From an uncultured Selenomonadales bacterium (lineage in GTDB: Bacteria; Bacillota; Negativicutes; Selenomonadales; Selenomonadaceae): 62,245 nt of DNA. The stretch is taken from contig CALFJC010000168.1 in assembly GCA_937877655.1 (NCBI GenBank), positions 1 through 62,245 on the forward strand, given 5' to 3'. This document shows positions 7,882 through 16,537 of the stretch, in pieces. The notes under the pieces were generated by a model. The model had not been told where the DNA came from. It saw only the letters and a list, made by a program, of their open reading frames with translations, and searched no databases. The first letter of the stretch is position 1, and every line of letters begins with the position of its first letter. A program made the translations under genes and the position numbers.

Positions 7882-9496
7882 AAATTGCCGCCTCCGTCGC
7901 TCTGAAATAATTTTTTTCGTCAGAGTAATTGCCCGCGATTTTTTTACCGCCCGCCAAGATTTTTTCGGGCAAATTTACTTCGTGCGTCGTGAAATTTACC
8001 AGAGTCATGAATTTTTTTCCGTTCAAAGTTCGCGTGAAGATAAAAAGTTCCTCATTTTCGGGAAAAAATTCTTCGTATTCGCCCGAAATCAAAACTTCGC
8101 TCGAATTTCTTAGTTTGCTTAGCTTCCGATAGAAATTTAACACGGAATCGGGATTTTTTTCTTGGTTTTCGACGTTGCAAACCTTAAAATCTTCGTGAAC
8201 GGGGAGCCACGACTTGCCGCTTGTAAAGCCCGCATTTTTCTCCGAATTCCATTGCATGGGAGTCCGTGCATTGTCGCGACTGAATTTCTGAACAAATTTC
8301 ATTGCCTGCTTATCGCTTAAGCCGTCTGCCCGTGCCAAATCGTAATTTCCTCGCGAAGAAATGTCGTCGTAATCGTCGATTGAATCGAATTTTGTATTTT
8401 CAAAACCCAATTCCTCGCCTTGGTAGATAAAAGGCGTCCCGCGCAGAGTAAAAAGTATCGTTGCCAATGCCTTCGCCGCCAAAATTTTATCGGAACCGCT
8501 CGGAAAAAACGTATTTACCGGACGCGGACGGTCATGATTCTCAAAATATATCGGATACCAGCTGTTTTTTGTCGATTTTTGGCTTTCGGTGAGAGTTTTT
8601 TTCCAATCGCTCAACTTATAAAGTTTTGCTCTGTGCCAAATTTCCGCGCCGTTTTCAAACATAATATTCACGTGACTGAATTCAAAAAGCATGTCGAAGA
8701 CGCCGTTTTTACCGACCCACTCGGATAAATTTTTCGGCTGAACGCCGTTTGCCTCCGCGACCGTGAAAATATCTCGTCCGTCGAAAACTTTTTCCTTAAA
8801 TTCGCGCAGAAAATCCAAAATCCCGTCCGTCGCCGCCGTCATGTTGTGAATTGAACTCATTCCGTCGGAATCGGGCTCGCCGTCAACGAATTCTTTCGGC
8901 TTTTTGATATAAACAATCGCATCAATTCTGAAACCGCCCGCGCCTTTGTCCAACCAAAAATTCGCCGCGTCATAAAGTGCTTGTCGAACTTTCGGATTTT
9001 CCCAATTCAAATCGGGCTGTTCCTTCGCGAAAGTGTGCAAATAATATTGCCCGCGCTCTTCGCAAAATTCCCAAGCACTCCCGCCGAAAATGCTCCGCCA
9101 ATTCGTTTTTTCGTCCCGCCAAATGTACCAATCGGCTTTTTCGTTCGTTTTGCCGGACTTTGACTCCAAAAACCATTGATTTTTATCGGAAGAGTGATTA
9201 AAAACCAAATCCACAACGATTTTTATTCCGCGAGCCGCCGCTTCTTTAACCAATTCTTCAAAATCAGCCATTGTGCCGAATCTCGGATCAATTTCCGTGT
9301 AATTTGAGATGTCGTAGCCGTTATCGACCATCGGCGAAGGATAAAACGGCGTCAACCAGATCGCTCCGACGCCCAAACTCTGAATGTAATCCAATTTTTG
9401 AATCACGCCGCGCAAATCGCCCGTGCCTTTGCCCGTCGTATCGAGAAAACTTTTCGGATAAACTTGATACACCGATTTTTTTTGCCACCATTTCAT
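7871..9496 (-). CDS. GH13 alpha-glucosidase (trehalose-6-phosphate hydrolase or oligo-1,6-glucosidase)
   Basis: The 541-residue product is full length for the GH13 oligo-1,6-glucosidase/TreC group. The N-terminal block (VYQVYPKSFLDTTGKGTGDL, then LTPFYPSPMVDNGYDISNY) is typical of that group. Catalytic residues are visible: the nucleophile Asp in GFRIDAIVYIKK, the acid/base Glu in FTVAEANG and the third Asp in YFENHDRPR. No signal peptide is present, so it works in the cytoplasm, which suits a phosphorylated or imported disaccharide. The start at 9496 is preferred because AAGGAGG lies just before it. No PTS permease is in the window, so TreC and isomaltase activities cannot be separated. Confidence 0.85.
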   Translation of the reverse strand: MKWWQKKSVYQVYPKSFLDTTGKGTGDLRGVIQKLDYIQSLGVGAIWLTPFYPSPMVDNGYDISNYTEIDPRFGTMADFEELVKEAAARGIKIVVDLVFNHSSDKNQWFLESKSGKTNEKADWYIWRDEKTNWRSIFGGSAWEFCEERGQYYLHTFAKEQPDLNWENPKVRQALYDAANFWLDKGAGGFRIDAIVYIKKPKEFVDGEPDSDGMSSIHNMTAATDGILDFLREFKEKVFDGRDIFTVAEANGVQPKNLSEWVGKNGVFDMLFEFSHVNIMFENGAEIWHRAKLYKLSDWKKTLTESQKSTKNSWYPIYFENHDRPRPVNTFFPSGSDKILAAKALATILFTLRGTPFIYQGEELGFENTKFDSIDDYDDISSRGNYDLARADGLSDKQAMKFVQKFSRDNARTPMQWNSEKNAGFTSGKSWLPVHEDFKVCNVENQEKNPDSVLNFYRKLSKLRNSSEVLISGEYEEFFPENEELFIFTRTLNGKKFMTLVNFTTHEVNLPEKILAGGKKIAGNYSDEKNYFRATEAAIYEF

Positions 9497-9606
9497 AAAA
9501 AAACCTCCTTCGCTTTGATTATAACACAAAAAAAAAGAAGCCGCCGAATAAATCGAAGGCTTAATGAGTGGGTATTTATGAGTGGGTGGGTTAAGATGAT
9601 TTCAAA

Positions 9607-9960
9607 TTAACTGTTACCGTCGGTCTCGCCGCCGATAATTTTTGAAATTTCGCGGAAAGCTTCTTCGTTGCGCTCGCCTTTGATATTGAGCACCAAGCTT
9701 TTTCCGTTCAAAATTCCGAGATTCACCAATGACAGAATACTTTTGTTTGTGCCAAATTTTTTACCTGAAGCAATGCTGATTGAACAATTTGTTTCTTCGG
9801 CGACTTTGACAATATGGGCACTCTCTCTGAATCCGAGAACACCTTTGGAAACCATTATGAAGGAAACTTCTTCTTTACGCGCCGGCTTGCTTTCAACTTC
9901 GGCAAGCGGCAAAACTTTATGATTTATATTTTTAAAATTTTTCTTGTATGCGTTTTTCAT
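9607..9960 (-). CDS. HPr/Crh-like protein lacking the catalytic histidine
   Basis: The 117-residue protein has a roughly 35-residue N-terminal extension, then an HPr fold of normal length. The region that in HPr reads G-x-HARPA is here GFRESAHIVKVA, so the phospho-accepting His15 position is occupied by another residue (Arg in the simplest alignment). The Ser46 region is kept: GKKFGTNKSILSLVNLGI. Loss of His with retention of Ser is the hallmark of Crh, the regulatory HPr paralogue of Bacillus that acts with CcpA and cannot carry PTS phosphate. ATG 9960 is chosen because GGAG is nine bases upstream. It lies next to the glucosidase gene, in line with a role in carbon regulation. Confidence 0.72.
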   Translation of the reverse strand: MKNAYKKNFKNINHKVLPLAEVESKPARKEEVSFIMVSKGVLGFRESAHIVKVAEETNCSISIASGKKFGTNKSILSLVNLGILNGKSLVLNIKGERNEEAFREISKIIGGETDGNS

Positions 9961-10115
9961 TTTGAACAACTCCTTTTTGAAACCCTTCCTTTAAACCTGC
10001 CGCGCTTCCCTGCGTCGATTGTATTGTAGCATTGAAGATAATTTCGGGCAACAAGCATTCATTCTTGTTTCAGAGGCAAATCATTCGTGTTTCACGCGGA
10101 ATTTCTTTTGATTCA

Positions 10116-10152
10116 ATAAAAAATGCCTCCCGCGCAGAGAGGCAATTTTTTT
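10116..10152 (-). terminator. Terminator of the nnr gene
   Basis: TGCCTC and GAGGCA form a stem around CCGCGCAGA; T runs flank both sides (T6 on the minus strand, T8 on the plus). It follows the nnr stop directly. Between it and the HPr-like gene lie about 150 bases holding only that gene's likely promoter region. Confidence 0.75.
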
Positions 10153-11708
10153 TACGAATTTTGATAGCCGATAGCTCGGAGTTTTTTAATTGCTTCGGGC
10201 AATTTTTCCATAACGTCGGAGGCGATTAAACCTTCCGCCTTATCCTGCGCGGCTAAATTTCCCGCAGTGCCTTGCAACCAAACTCCCGTAAGCGGCGCGA
10301 AAGGAGTCTGTTTCATAAGCCCGGCTATCGTGCCCGCCAAAACGTCTCCGCAACCGCCCGTTGCCATTGCGCTGTTTCCGAGCGGCGAGATAAAAATTTC
10401 TCCGTTGGGATAGCCGATAATAGTTGTTTCGCATTTCGCAACAATTATCGCTCGAAAAGCCTGCGCGGCGCGTCTGACTTCGGGCACAAGCGTGGGACGA
10501 AGTTTTTCAATCGGAATATTCAACAGCGCGGAAAGTTCTCCGAGATGCGGCGTGAGAATCGGAATTTGTTTGCAAACCTTAAGCTCTTCGGCATTTCCGT
10601 TGAAAGGATAAATCGCGTCGGCATCGAGAATCAGCGGCTTGTCGACCGTCGAAATAATTTTCTTGACGAGTTCTCCCGTTTCGCGTTCGCGTCCGAGCCC
10701 GCAACCGATTAAAATCGCGTCAACTTTCTCCGAGAGATTTAAAATTTTTTCTGCCGCCTTGTCGCCGCCGATAATTCCCGTTTTAATTTCGTCAAGCGGA
10801 GCCGTCATAACTTCAGTAAGTTTGACTTCGTAAATCGGATTGAGACTTTCGGGCGTCGCCAAAGTTACGAGCCCCGCGCCGACTTTCATTGCACTCATTG
10901 CCGCCAAAGATGCCGCGCCCGTCATGCCGCGTGAACCCGCCACGATTAAAATTTTCCCGCAAGTTCCTTTATGAGAATCTTTCGGACGAGCAGGCAGAAA
11001 AGTTAAAGCAAGTTCATCGTCGATAAGAGTTTGATGAATTTCTTCGTTTAAAAGTTCGGAAGGAATGCCGATATTGTCAACGATAATTTTTCCCGCATAA
11101 GACGCGCCGGGACAAATATAATGTCCGATTTTCGGCAAGCCCAGCGCAACGGTACAATCTGCCTGCAAGGCAGCTTCTCCGACTTCGCCGGTATCCGAAT
11201 CGACGCCCGAAGGAATATCAATCGCGACAGTAATTTTTTTGGCGGCATTGACAAGCCGAATAAGCCGAAGTGCGCTCGGACGAATTTGCCCGTTAAAGCC
11301 CGTGCCCAAAAGTCCGTCAACAACCGCGTCCGAAAATCTCAACGTGACTTGCAAACGTTCCCAAGCCCTGTCGCTGTCGAGCTGTTGAAGTTCAACGCCC
11401 ATTCCGCGCAGAATTCTCATTTGGACGTTAAGCGATGCCGTGCGATGATCTTTTTCTCCGAGCAAAAAAATTTTCACGCGAGCTCCCGCATTCGATAAAT
11501 ATCTTGCCGCCGCCAATGCATCTCCGCCGTTGTTGCCGCTGCCCGCCAATACGCAAATACTTTTTTTGCCGACGCCGCCCAAAATATTTTTCGTTGCCTC
11601 AAAGACTCGATGACCCGCGCTTTCCATCAAAGACAATTCGGGCAAGCCGTATTCTTCAACCGCGCTCTTGTCTATATCGTGCATTTGTTTTGCCAATGCC
11701 ACTTTCAT
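10152..11708 (-). CDS. nnr: Bifunctional NAD(P)H-hydrate epimerase/dehydratase
   Basis: The 518-residue product repairs hydrated NADH and NADPH. The N-terminal epimerase (YjeF_N, about 1-215) shows GSGNNGGDALAAARYL and VDGLLGTGFNG. The C-terminal ADP-dependent dehydratase (ribokinase-like, about 230-515) shows GTCGKILIVAGSRGMTGAA, DADAIYPF, ILTPHLGE and the nucleotide-binding ATGGCGDVLAGTIAGL. Both activities are fused as in most bacteria. It is the last gene of the minus-strand run motA-motB-acpS-nnr, although a hairpin between acpS and nnr may reduce read-through. acpS-nnr pairing is common in Firmicutes. Confidence 0.95.
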   Translation of the reverse strand: MKVALAKQMHDIDKSAVEEYGLPELSLMESAGHRVFEATKNILGGVGKKSICVLAGSGNNGGDALAAARYLSNAGARVKIFLLGEKDHRTASLNVQMRILRGMGVELQQLDSDRAWERLQVTLRFSDAVVDGLLGTGFNGQIRPSALRLIRLVNAAKKITVAIDIPSGVDSDTGEVGEAALQADCTVALGLPKIGHYICPGASYAGKIIVDNIGIPSELLNEEIHQTLIDDELALTFLPARPKDSHKGTCGKILIVAGSRGMTGAASLAAMSAMKVGAGLVTLATPESLNPIYEVKLTEVMTAPLDEIKTGIIGGDKAAEKILNLSEKVDAILIGCGLGRERETGELVKKIISTVDKPLILDADAIYPFNGNAEELKVCKQIPILTPHLGELSALLNIPIEKLRPTLVPEVRRAAQAFRAIIVAKCETTIIGYPNGEIFISPLGNSAMATGGCGDVLAGTIAGLMKQTPFAPLTGVWLQGTAGNLAAQDKAEGLIASDVMEKLPEAIKKLRAIGYQNS

Positions 11709-11775
11709 ATAAAAATCCTCCCGAAAAAATTTTTCGCATTATATCAAACCGCGCAGGCTTTTACAAAAAAATTTA

Positions 11776-11808
11776 AAACTCTCAGGCGAAGTGCTTGAGA
11801 GTTTTTTT
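11776..11808 (-). terminator. Hairpin between acpS and nnr
   Basis: AAACTCTCA and TGAGAGTTT form a stem with a short GC-containing loop, with A/T runs on both sides. It overlaps the last bases of acpS, so it may act as a full or partial terminator before nnr. Confidence 0.65.
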
Positions 11809-12172
11809 ATTCGATAATGCAAGTTGCCGTTGCAAAATCCCGCGAATGACTCAGACTTACGGAAATTTTTTCAACGCATTTTTCTTTTGCAAAAGCCGCC
11901 GCTTTTCCGCGCAGATTTATTTTCGGAGCCCCGCGCTCGTCGTTGACAATTTCAATGTCCAAAAGACTTGTAAAAATTCCCGTGCCCAATGCCTTAAAAA
12001 AAGCCTCCTTCGCGGCAAATCTTGCGGCATAGGAGGCGGCGGAATTTTTTCCGCGACTTTCGCAATATTTTTGTTCAAACTCCGTGAAAACTTTATCTCT
12101 GAAAAATTTTTTGCCGACAGCTTTTTGGACGCGTTCAATCTCGATAATGTCAGTGCCGAGCCCGATAATCAT
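11807..12172 (-). CDS. acpS: Holo-[acyl-carrier-protein] synthase
   Basis: The 121-residue enzyme moves the 4'-phosphopantetheine arm from CoA to apo-ACP for fatty-acid synthesis. The family signatures are at the N terminus (GLGTDIIEIERVQKA, with the metal-binding Asp) and in the middle (SYAARFAAKEAFFKALGTG, with the Glu that binds Mg). The C-terminal SLSHSRDFATA is also typical. Length is normal. Its start overlaps the motB stop by four bases (ATGA), so it is translationally coupled to the motility genes, an unusual partner. Confidence 0.96.
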   Translation of the reverse strand: MIIGLGTDIIEIERVQKAVGKKFFRDKVFTEFEQKYCESRGKNSAASYAARFAAKEAFFKALGTGIFTSLLDIEIVNDERGAPKINLRGKAAAFAKEKCVEKISVSLSHSRDFATATCIIE

Positions 12173-12963
12173 TTCGCAACCAAATCCGCGTCTGTTTGTG
12201 CTTTGAAACCTTCGTTGGGATTGAAAGTCAAACTCCGCGCAATGAGAATTTCGACGCGGCGATTTCTCTGCTTATTTTCCGCCGTATCGTTCATTGCTAT
12301 CGGGCGATATTCGCCGTAACCGATAGCCGAAAATCTCGCGGGATTGAGATTTTGATTAATCGACAACAAATATTTCATGAAAGTCAAGGCGCGGGTGGAG
12401 CTCAATTCCCAGTTGGAAGGAAATTGCGCCGTGTTAATCGGATCGGTGTCGGTATGTCCCGAAATTAAAACTCGTTCGGGAACTTCCGCCAAAAGCCCAG
12501 CGACTATCGGACCGATTCTCTGTGATTCGGGAACAAGATCTGCCGAGCCCGACGGGAACAATGCTTTTTCCTTAATCCGAATCATCAAGCCTTCTTCCTG
12601 CAATTCTGTCGACAATTCGTCCTGCAAATTATTTTCGCGAATGTATTCTTCAAGCCGCTGTTGCAAATCTTGCAGTTGCTGATTCTCTTGCAGATAAGCC
12701 GCGTTGCCTTGATCTTCGGAAGTAATAATTTCGCGTTGCATGGAGTTTGAAGGACCGGCTTTGTCGAAGAATGAAGGACCGCCCATATTGAATGCCGCCG
12801 TAAATGCCTGCGCCATTTGCACAAGTTTTGTCTGATCTGTCTGCGAAATTGCGAACAGGCAGATAAACAACGCCAAAAGCAATGTCATCAAGTCGGAATA
12901 AGGCAGGAGCCAAGCCTCGCTGGCTTCTTCTTCATGTTTTTTCGCATGTTTCTTTTTCGCCAA
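12169..12963 (-). CDS. motB: Flagellar motor stator protein MotB
   Basis: The 264-residue protein has a cytoplasmic basic start (MAKKKHAKKHEEE), one membrane helix with the ion-binding aspartate (WLLPYSDLMTLLLALFICLF) and a periplasmic OmpA-like peptidoglycan-binding domain at about 140-250 (VLISGHTDTDPI, LSSTRALTFMKYLL, IGYGEYRPI, NRRVEILI). The plug/linker region of about 70 residues lies between. With MotA it forms the stator that turns ion flow into rotation. It begins six bases after motA and overlaps acpS by four bases. Confidence 0.95.
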   Translation of the reverse strand: MAKKKHAKKHEEEASEAWLLPYSDLMTLLLALFICLFAISQTDQTKLVQMAQAFTAAFNMGGPSFFDKAGPSNSMQREIITSEDQGNAAYLQENQQLQDLQQRLEEYIRENNLQDELSTELQEEGLMIRIKEKALFPSGSADLVPESQRIGPIVAGLLAEVPERVLISGHTDTDPINTAQFPSNWELSSTRALTFMKYLLSINQNLNPARFSAIGYGEYRPIAMNDTAENKQRNRRVEILIARSLTFNPNEGFKAQTDADLVAK

Positions 12964-12969
12964 ATGTTA

Positions 12970-13740
12970 TCACTCCTTGACAGCCTCGCGTTCGCTCTGC
13001 GGAATGTAAATCATCAATTTGGATTCAATCTGAGTCGGCGAGTCGCCCGCTTGCAGTGAAAGAATTCCTTCCATAATCATGCGCTTGTGACTTACTTCGC
13101 CTTCCGATTTGATTTTGAGTTTGTTGGCAAACGGGAGCCACAAAACGTAACCTGTGAAGATACCGAGAATTGTCGCAACGAACGCCGCCGCGATTGAGTG
13201 ACCGAGTTTGTCAATATCATTCAAGTTGCCCAATGCCGCGATAAGTCCGACGACCGCGCCCAGAACGCCCAAAGTCGGAGCATAAGTTCCCGCCTGAGAG
13301 AAAATCGAGCGCATTTCAGCATGACGCTGTTCCATAATTGCAAGTTCGGCATCCAGAACCGATTCGACAAATTCGGGATCCATGCCGTCGATAACCATAC
13401 TTAAACCGTTTTTAAAAAAGGGATCCTCGATACTTTCCACGCGGCTTTCCAATGCCAGAATACCTTCGCGGCGAGCCAGTTGCGACAGCTCGACAAAAGT
13501 TTTAACCAAGTCGCCTTTACTTTGTTCCTCATTGCCTTTAATCAGCAATTTGAAAAGGGTTGGCACTTTTGCTATTTTCTCCATTGTGAAAGCGTTGAAT
13601 ATGCAGGCGACCGTTCCGCCGATGATTATCAAGAATGCGGCGGGGTTATTTAAAGCAGTCAACGGCGCACCCTTGAGAATCATGCCGACGAAAACGGAAA
13701 TTATTCCGCCCACCAGCCCTATTACCGTAGATTTTTCCAA
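12970..13740 (-). CDS. motA: Flagellar motor stator protein MotA
   Basis: The 256-residue product has the four membrane segments and large cytoplasmic loop of MotA. Visible motifs include IIGGTVACIFNAF, the loop segment RREGILALES, and GTYAPTLGVLGAVVGLIAAL with the conserved prolines that couple ion flow to torque. The TTG at 13738-13740 is taken as start: AGGAGG lies nine bases before it and the protein then begins MEKSTVIGLVGG, as MotA should. Upstream in-frame ATGs would add an unlikely 33-residue basic tail. No flagellar gene other than motAB is in the window. Confidence 0.93.
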   Translation of the reverse strand: MEKSTVIGLVGGIISVFVGMILKGAPLTALNNPAAFLIIIGGTVACIFNAFTMEKIAKVPTLFKLLIKGNEEQSKGDLVKTFVELSQLARREGILALESRVESIEDPFFKNGLSMVIDGMDPEFVESVLDAELAIMEQRHAEMRSIFSQAGTYAPTLGVLGAVVGLIAALGNLNDIDKLGHSIAAAFVATILGIFTGYVLWLPFANKLKIKSEGEVSHKRMIMEGILSLQAGDSPTQIESKLMIYIPQSEREAVKE

Positions 13741-13901
13741 AACAAGCAGCCTCCTCCCGGCTTTGCGGTGAAAACTTACAGACACCAAAAATTTTTCCAT
13801 ATGCCGAATCGATAACTTTTTTTTCAATGCCGAAAACAAAAATCCTGCCGCCGCAAAATTTTTTTAACGATTTACGCAAGAATTATCAAAAGGAATTGCG
13901 C

Positions 13902-13930
13902 TTGATTTTGAAAAGGAAAATTTGTATACT
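13902..13930 (+). promoter_or_regulatory. Sigma-70 type promoter of sucD
   Basis: TTGATT at 13902-13907 and TATACT at 13925-13930 are separated by exactly 17 bases. It lies 43 bases before the GTG start of sucD, in the gap between divergent motA and sucD. Confidence 0.7.
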
Positions 13931-13973
13931 GAAAAATATTTTTGTCGGAAAAAATTTCGGAGGAGTGGACGAA

Positions 13974-14876
13974 GTGATTTTGATTGACAGGAACACAAAA
14001 GTTATTGTTCAGGGAATTACGGGCAAGGCGGCAACTTTTCACACGAAACAGATGCTCGCTTACGGAACAAAAATTGTCGGCGGCGTGACGCCCGGCAAGG
14101 CGGGACAAAATGTCGAAGGCATTCCCGTTTTCAACACGGTTGAAGATGCGGTTAAGGCGACGGGCGCGACGGCTTCGGTAATTTATGTGCCGGCGGCATA
14201 TGCGGCGGATTCTATCTTGGAAGCGATTAATGCGGAGCTTGAACTTGTGGTCTGCATTACGGAACATATTCCCGTTTTGGATATGGTTAAAGTTCGCCGC
14301 TACATGGAGGGCAAAAAAACTCGGCTTATCGGTCCGAATTGCCCCGGCATTATGACGACGGGCGAGGCGAAACTTGGAATTATCCCTGCCAATGTTCAGA
14401 AGAAAGGGCATGTCGGATTGGTTTCGCGGTCGGGAACTTTGACTTACGAGGCGGCTTTCCAACTTCAAAACGCGGGAATTGGAATTACGACTTCGGTCGG
14501 CATCGGCGGCGATCCTGTTAAGGGAATGGATTTTATTGACGTGCTGAAACTTTTCAAGGAAGACGATGAGACAAAGGCGGTTTTGCTTATCGGAGAAATT
14601 GGCGGCAATGCCGAAGAAGATGCGGCGCGTTGGATTGCGGAGAATATGCCCGAAAAACCTGTTACGGCATTTATCGCGGGGCGTCAAGCTCCTCCGGGAA
14701 AACGCATGGGACATGCGGGCGCGATTATCAGCGGCGGCAAGGGTACGGCGGCTGACAAAATTAAAGCTCTCAATGCGGTTGGAATTGAAGTTGCGGATAC
14801 CGTCGCGCATATCGGAGATACTGTCGTTAATACTTTGAAACGCGCAGGGCTCTACGAAATTTGTCACACGTGCTGA
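13974..14876 (+). CDS. sucD: Succinyl-CoA ligase alpha subunit (orphan)
   Basis: The 300-residue product begins MILIDRNTKVIVQGITGK, the classic SucD N terminus, and has the CoA-binding Rossmann domain followed by the ligase domain. The phospho-accepting histidine is in GHAGAIISGG, preceded by IAGRQAPPGKRMGHAG. GTG 13974 is chosen because GGAGGAG is eight bases upstream and the protein starts at the conserved point; the longer open frame upstream is not conserved-looking. SucD works with SucC to make succinyl-CoA with nucleotide turnover. Normally sucC precedes sucD, but here the left neighbour is motA in the opposite direction and no beta subunit is in the window. Confidence 0.93.
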   Translation: MILIDRNTKVIVQGITGKAATFHTKQMLAYGTKIVGGVTPGKAGQNVEGIPVFNTVEDAVKATGATASVIYVPAAYAADSILEAINAELELVVCITEHIPVLDMVKVRRYMEGKKTRLIGPNCPGIMTTGEAKLGIIPANVQKKGHVGLVSRSGTLTYEAAFQLQNAGIGITTSVGIGGDPVKGMDFIDVLKLFKEDDETKAVLLIGEIGGNAEEDAARWIAENMPEKPVTAFIAGRQAPPGKRMGHAGAIISGGKGTAADKIKALNAVGIEVADTVAHIGDTVVNTLKRAGLYEICHTC

Positions 14877-15127
14877 AGGAATTGTTCCCCCTTTTTTCCA
14901 AAAAGTGGGTTCGCAAAACCTTCGTCGTTGTCGGCGGCTACTCACTTCGATTGAGTTAATCATTAAAATTTATGTGTTGAACCTACTTTTTCTTTGCTTG
15001 TCCAAAGAAAAAGTAGCAAAAAGAAAAGACCCCTCGCGGGGGCGTAAAAATTTTTTCCTCAATACAGGTTTCAGAATGCCGCAGTCTGGTGTTCGCCGCG
15101 GTATTTGCTTCACGCAAATGCGCGGCG
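14877..15127. other. Gene-free region with several hairpins
   Basis: About 250 bases after sucD hold no convincing gene. They contain a 34-base A/T-rich palindrome (14983-15016), a GC hairpin (CCCCTCGCGGGG near 15031) and another hairpin with arms GCGGTATTTGC and GCAAATGCGC near 15097-15122. A terminator closes the region. Confidence 0.6.
14983..15016. repeat. Palindromic intergenic repeat (CTACTTTTTCTTTG type)
   Basis: CTACTTTTTCTTTGC and CCAAAGAAAAAGTAG form a nearly perfect stem with a four-base loop. A related hairpin with the same A/G and T/C strand bias is at 26198-26233, so this is probably a dispersed repeat family. Confidence 0.7.
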
Positions 15128-15157
15128 CGCCCGCCCATCCTTGGGCGGGCGTTTTTT
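15128..15157 (+). terminator. Intrinsic terminator downstream of sucD
   Basis: CGCCCGCCC and GGGCGGGCG form a nine-base GC stem with a six-base loop, followed by T6. Confidence 0.85.
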
Positions 15158-15172
15158 GTTTTTCATTAAACA

Positions 15173-16399
15173 TCACGCATTACGCATTGCATTTCTAATT
15201 TTTTCGGCAACGCCGTGCATTTTTTCAAAGGAAGTCGAACAAGCCGCAACTCTTATTCCCAATTTCAACGGGACGGCAAAAATTAATTCGTCATGAAGTT
15301 TTTGACAGACGGCGGCGGGATTCTCGGCGGGTACCGCGATAAAAAATCCGCCCTTGTAAGGAACTATTCTCAAGCCGCAATTTTTGGCTTCTTCAACGAA
15401 AACATCTGCACGGCGTTTTACCATTTGATAAAGTTCACTGCGCTCCGCCTCGTATTGCGCGGCAATTTCTTTGTCGGCATTTATCTTGACCAGCAACGCT
15501 TGCGCCCCGCGATTTATATTCGACCAAGTGGCGCGACAAGAATATTTGTTGACGTTTTTAAATTCGTCAATGATTTTTTCGCTCGCCGAAATGCCGATAA
15601 GTGCGCCCGTCCTCTGCCCGTAAAATGTATAACTCTTCGACATGCTGAAAGCTATCATCACAAAAAGATTTTCGGGCAGGTTGGAAAATTTTTTCATGAA
15701 GGCGCGAGTAGAATTTTTTTCGCCCGCAAAATCGATATAGGCAATGTCGACGAGCAACGAAATTTTTTTGCCCGCCGAAATCTGCGCGGAAAATACGGCA
15801 AGAACTTTATCCCATTCTTCGGAACTCAGCGCGTAACCCGTCGGATTGTGCGCGGGAGAATTTATAATCACAAGCAAAGATTTTTGTTTCTTCAACAGGG
15901 CGTCAGCCTTAATCGCGAAGTCGTTAATGTTAAAGTTCAGCGCGTCATCAAAAAGTTTGAAAGTTTCAAGGCGTTTGCCCGTCTCGTTGCAAATTAAATC
16001 GTAAGTTCCCCAACGCCAATCGGAAGTCAAAACTGCGTCGCCGCGCTCGGCGTAGTTTGCAATGGCATGATGAATCGCGCCCGTGCCGCCAGCCGTCGCC
16101 ACCGCCCCGAAAAATCCTTCGGGCTTGTTTTCGGCGAAAGTCAAATCAATAACCGTATCGAGATAATCGGGCAACCCCGAAATCGGCGCATAAGATACAA
16201 GCTCCGACATCTCCATTGAACGAAAAACTTTTTCGACAGTAGGGAGCGTCGCCAATTTCCCTTCTTCATTTAAGACGACGCCGATTGTCGCGTTGGTAAC
16301 TTTTTCCTTGCCGTGAATTTTTATTGCCTCGTTGCAAGCTTGGTTCGCATCGAAAATCGCATCCTTTAACTTCCTGCCTGCCGCGTGAGTTGCTGTCAT
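15173..16399 (-). CDS. Class I/II aminotransferase (aspartate/aromatic type)
   Basis: The 408-residue protein is a fold-type I PLP enzyme. Seen are the substrate/cofactor segments ATAGGTGAIHHA, NSPAHNPTG (the Asn that contacts PLP), LLVDIAYIDFAG (Asp and Tyr) and the Schiff-base lysine in FSMSKSYTFYGQRTGAL. The last Arg motif GIRVAACS is near the end. These features suit an aspartate or aromatic amino-acid aminotransferase; the substrate is unclear. ATG 16399 is used because GGAGGGATTT lies just before it. The final residues NAMRNA and the stop are written in TAATGCG heptamers, a repeat of the kind seen elsewhere in the window. Confidence 0.85.
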   Translation of the reverse strand: MTATHAAGRKLKDAIFDANQACNEAIKIHGKEKVTNATIGVVLNEEGKLATLPTVEKVFRSMEMSELVSYAPISGLPDYLDTVIDLTFAENKPEGFFGAVATAGGTGAIHHAIANYAERGDAVLTSDWRWGTYDLICNETGKRLETFKLFDDALNFNINDFAIKADALLKKQKSLLVIINSPAHNPTGYALSSEEWDKVLAVFSAQISAGKKISLLVDIAYIDFAGEKNSTRAFMKKFSNLPENLFVMIAFSMSKSYTFYGQRTGALIGISASEKIIDEFKNVNKYSCRATWSNINRGAQALLVKINADKEIAAQYEAERSELYQMVKRRADVFVEEAKNCGLRIVPYKGGFFIAVPAENPAAVCQKLHDELIFAVPLKLGIRVAACSTSFEKMHGVAEKIRNAMRNA

Positions 16400-16504
16400 T
16401 TTTATAAATCCCTCCAAAAAATTTTTTTCAAGCCGCGCAGATTATAACAGCTTGCAAACCTTTAGGAAAGTTTTTCGGAAATGTATTCAAGTATTCAATA
16501 AAAA

Positions 16505-16537
16505 AACGCCGAAGATTTTTCTCCGACGTTTTTATTT
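16505..16537 (-). terminator. Terminator of the GT17 gene
   Basis: AACGCCGAAG and CTCCGACGTT pair around TTTTT-type loop sequence, with T5 on the plus side and T7 on the minus side. It overlaps the stop region of the GT17 gene. Confidence 0.65.
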
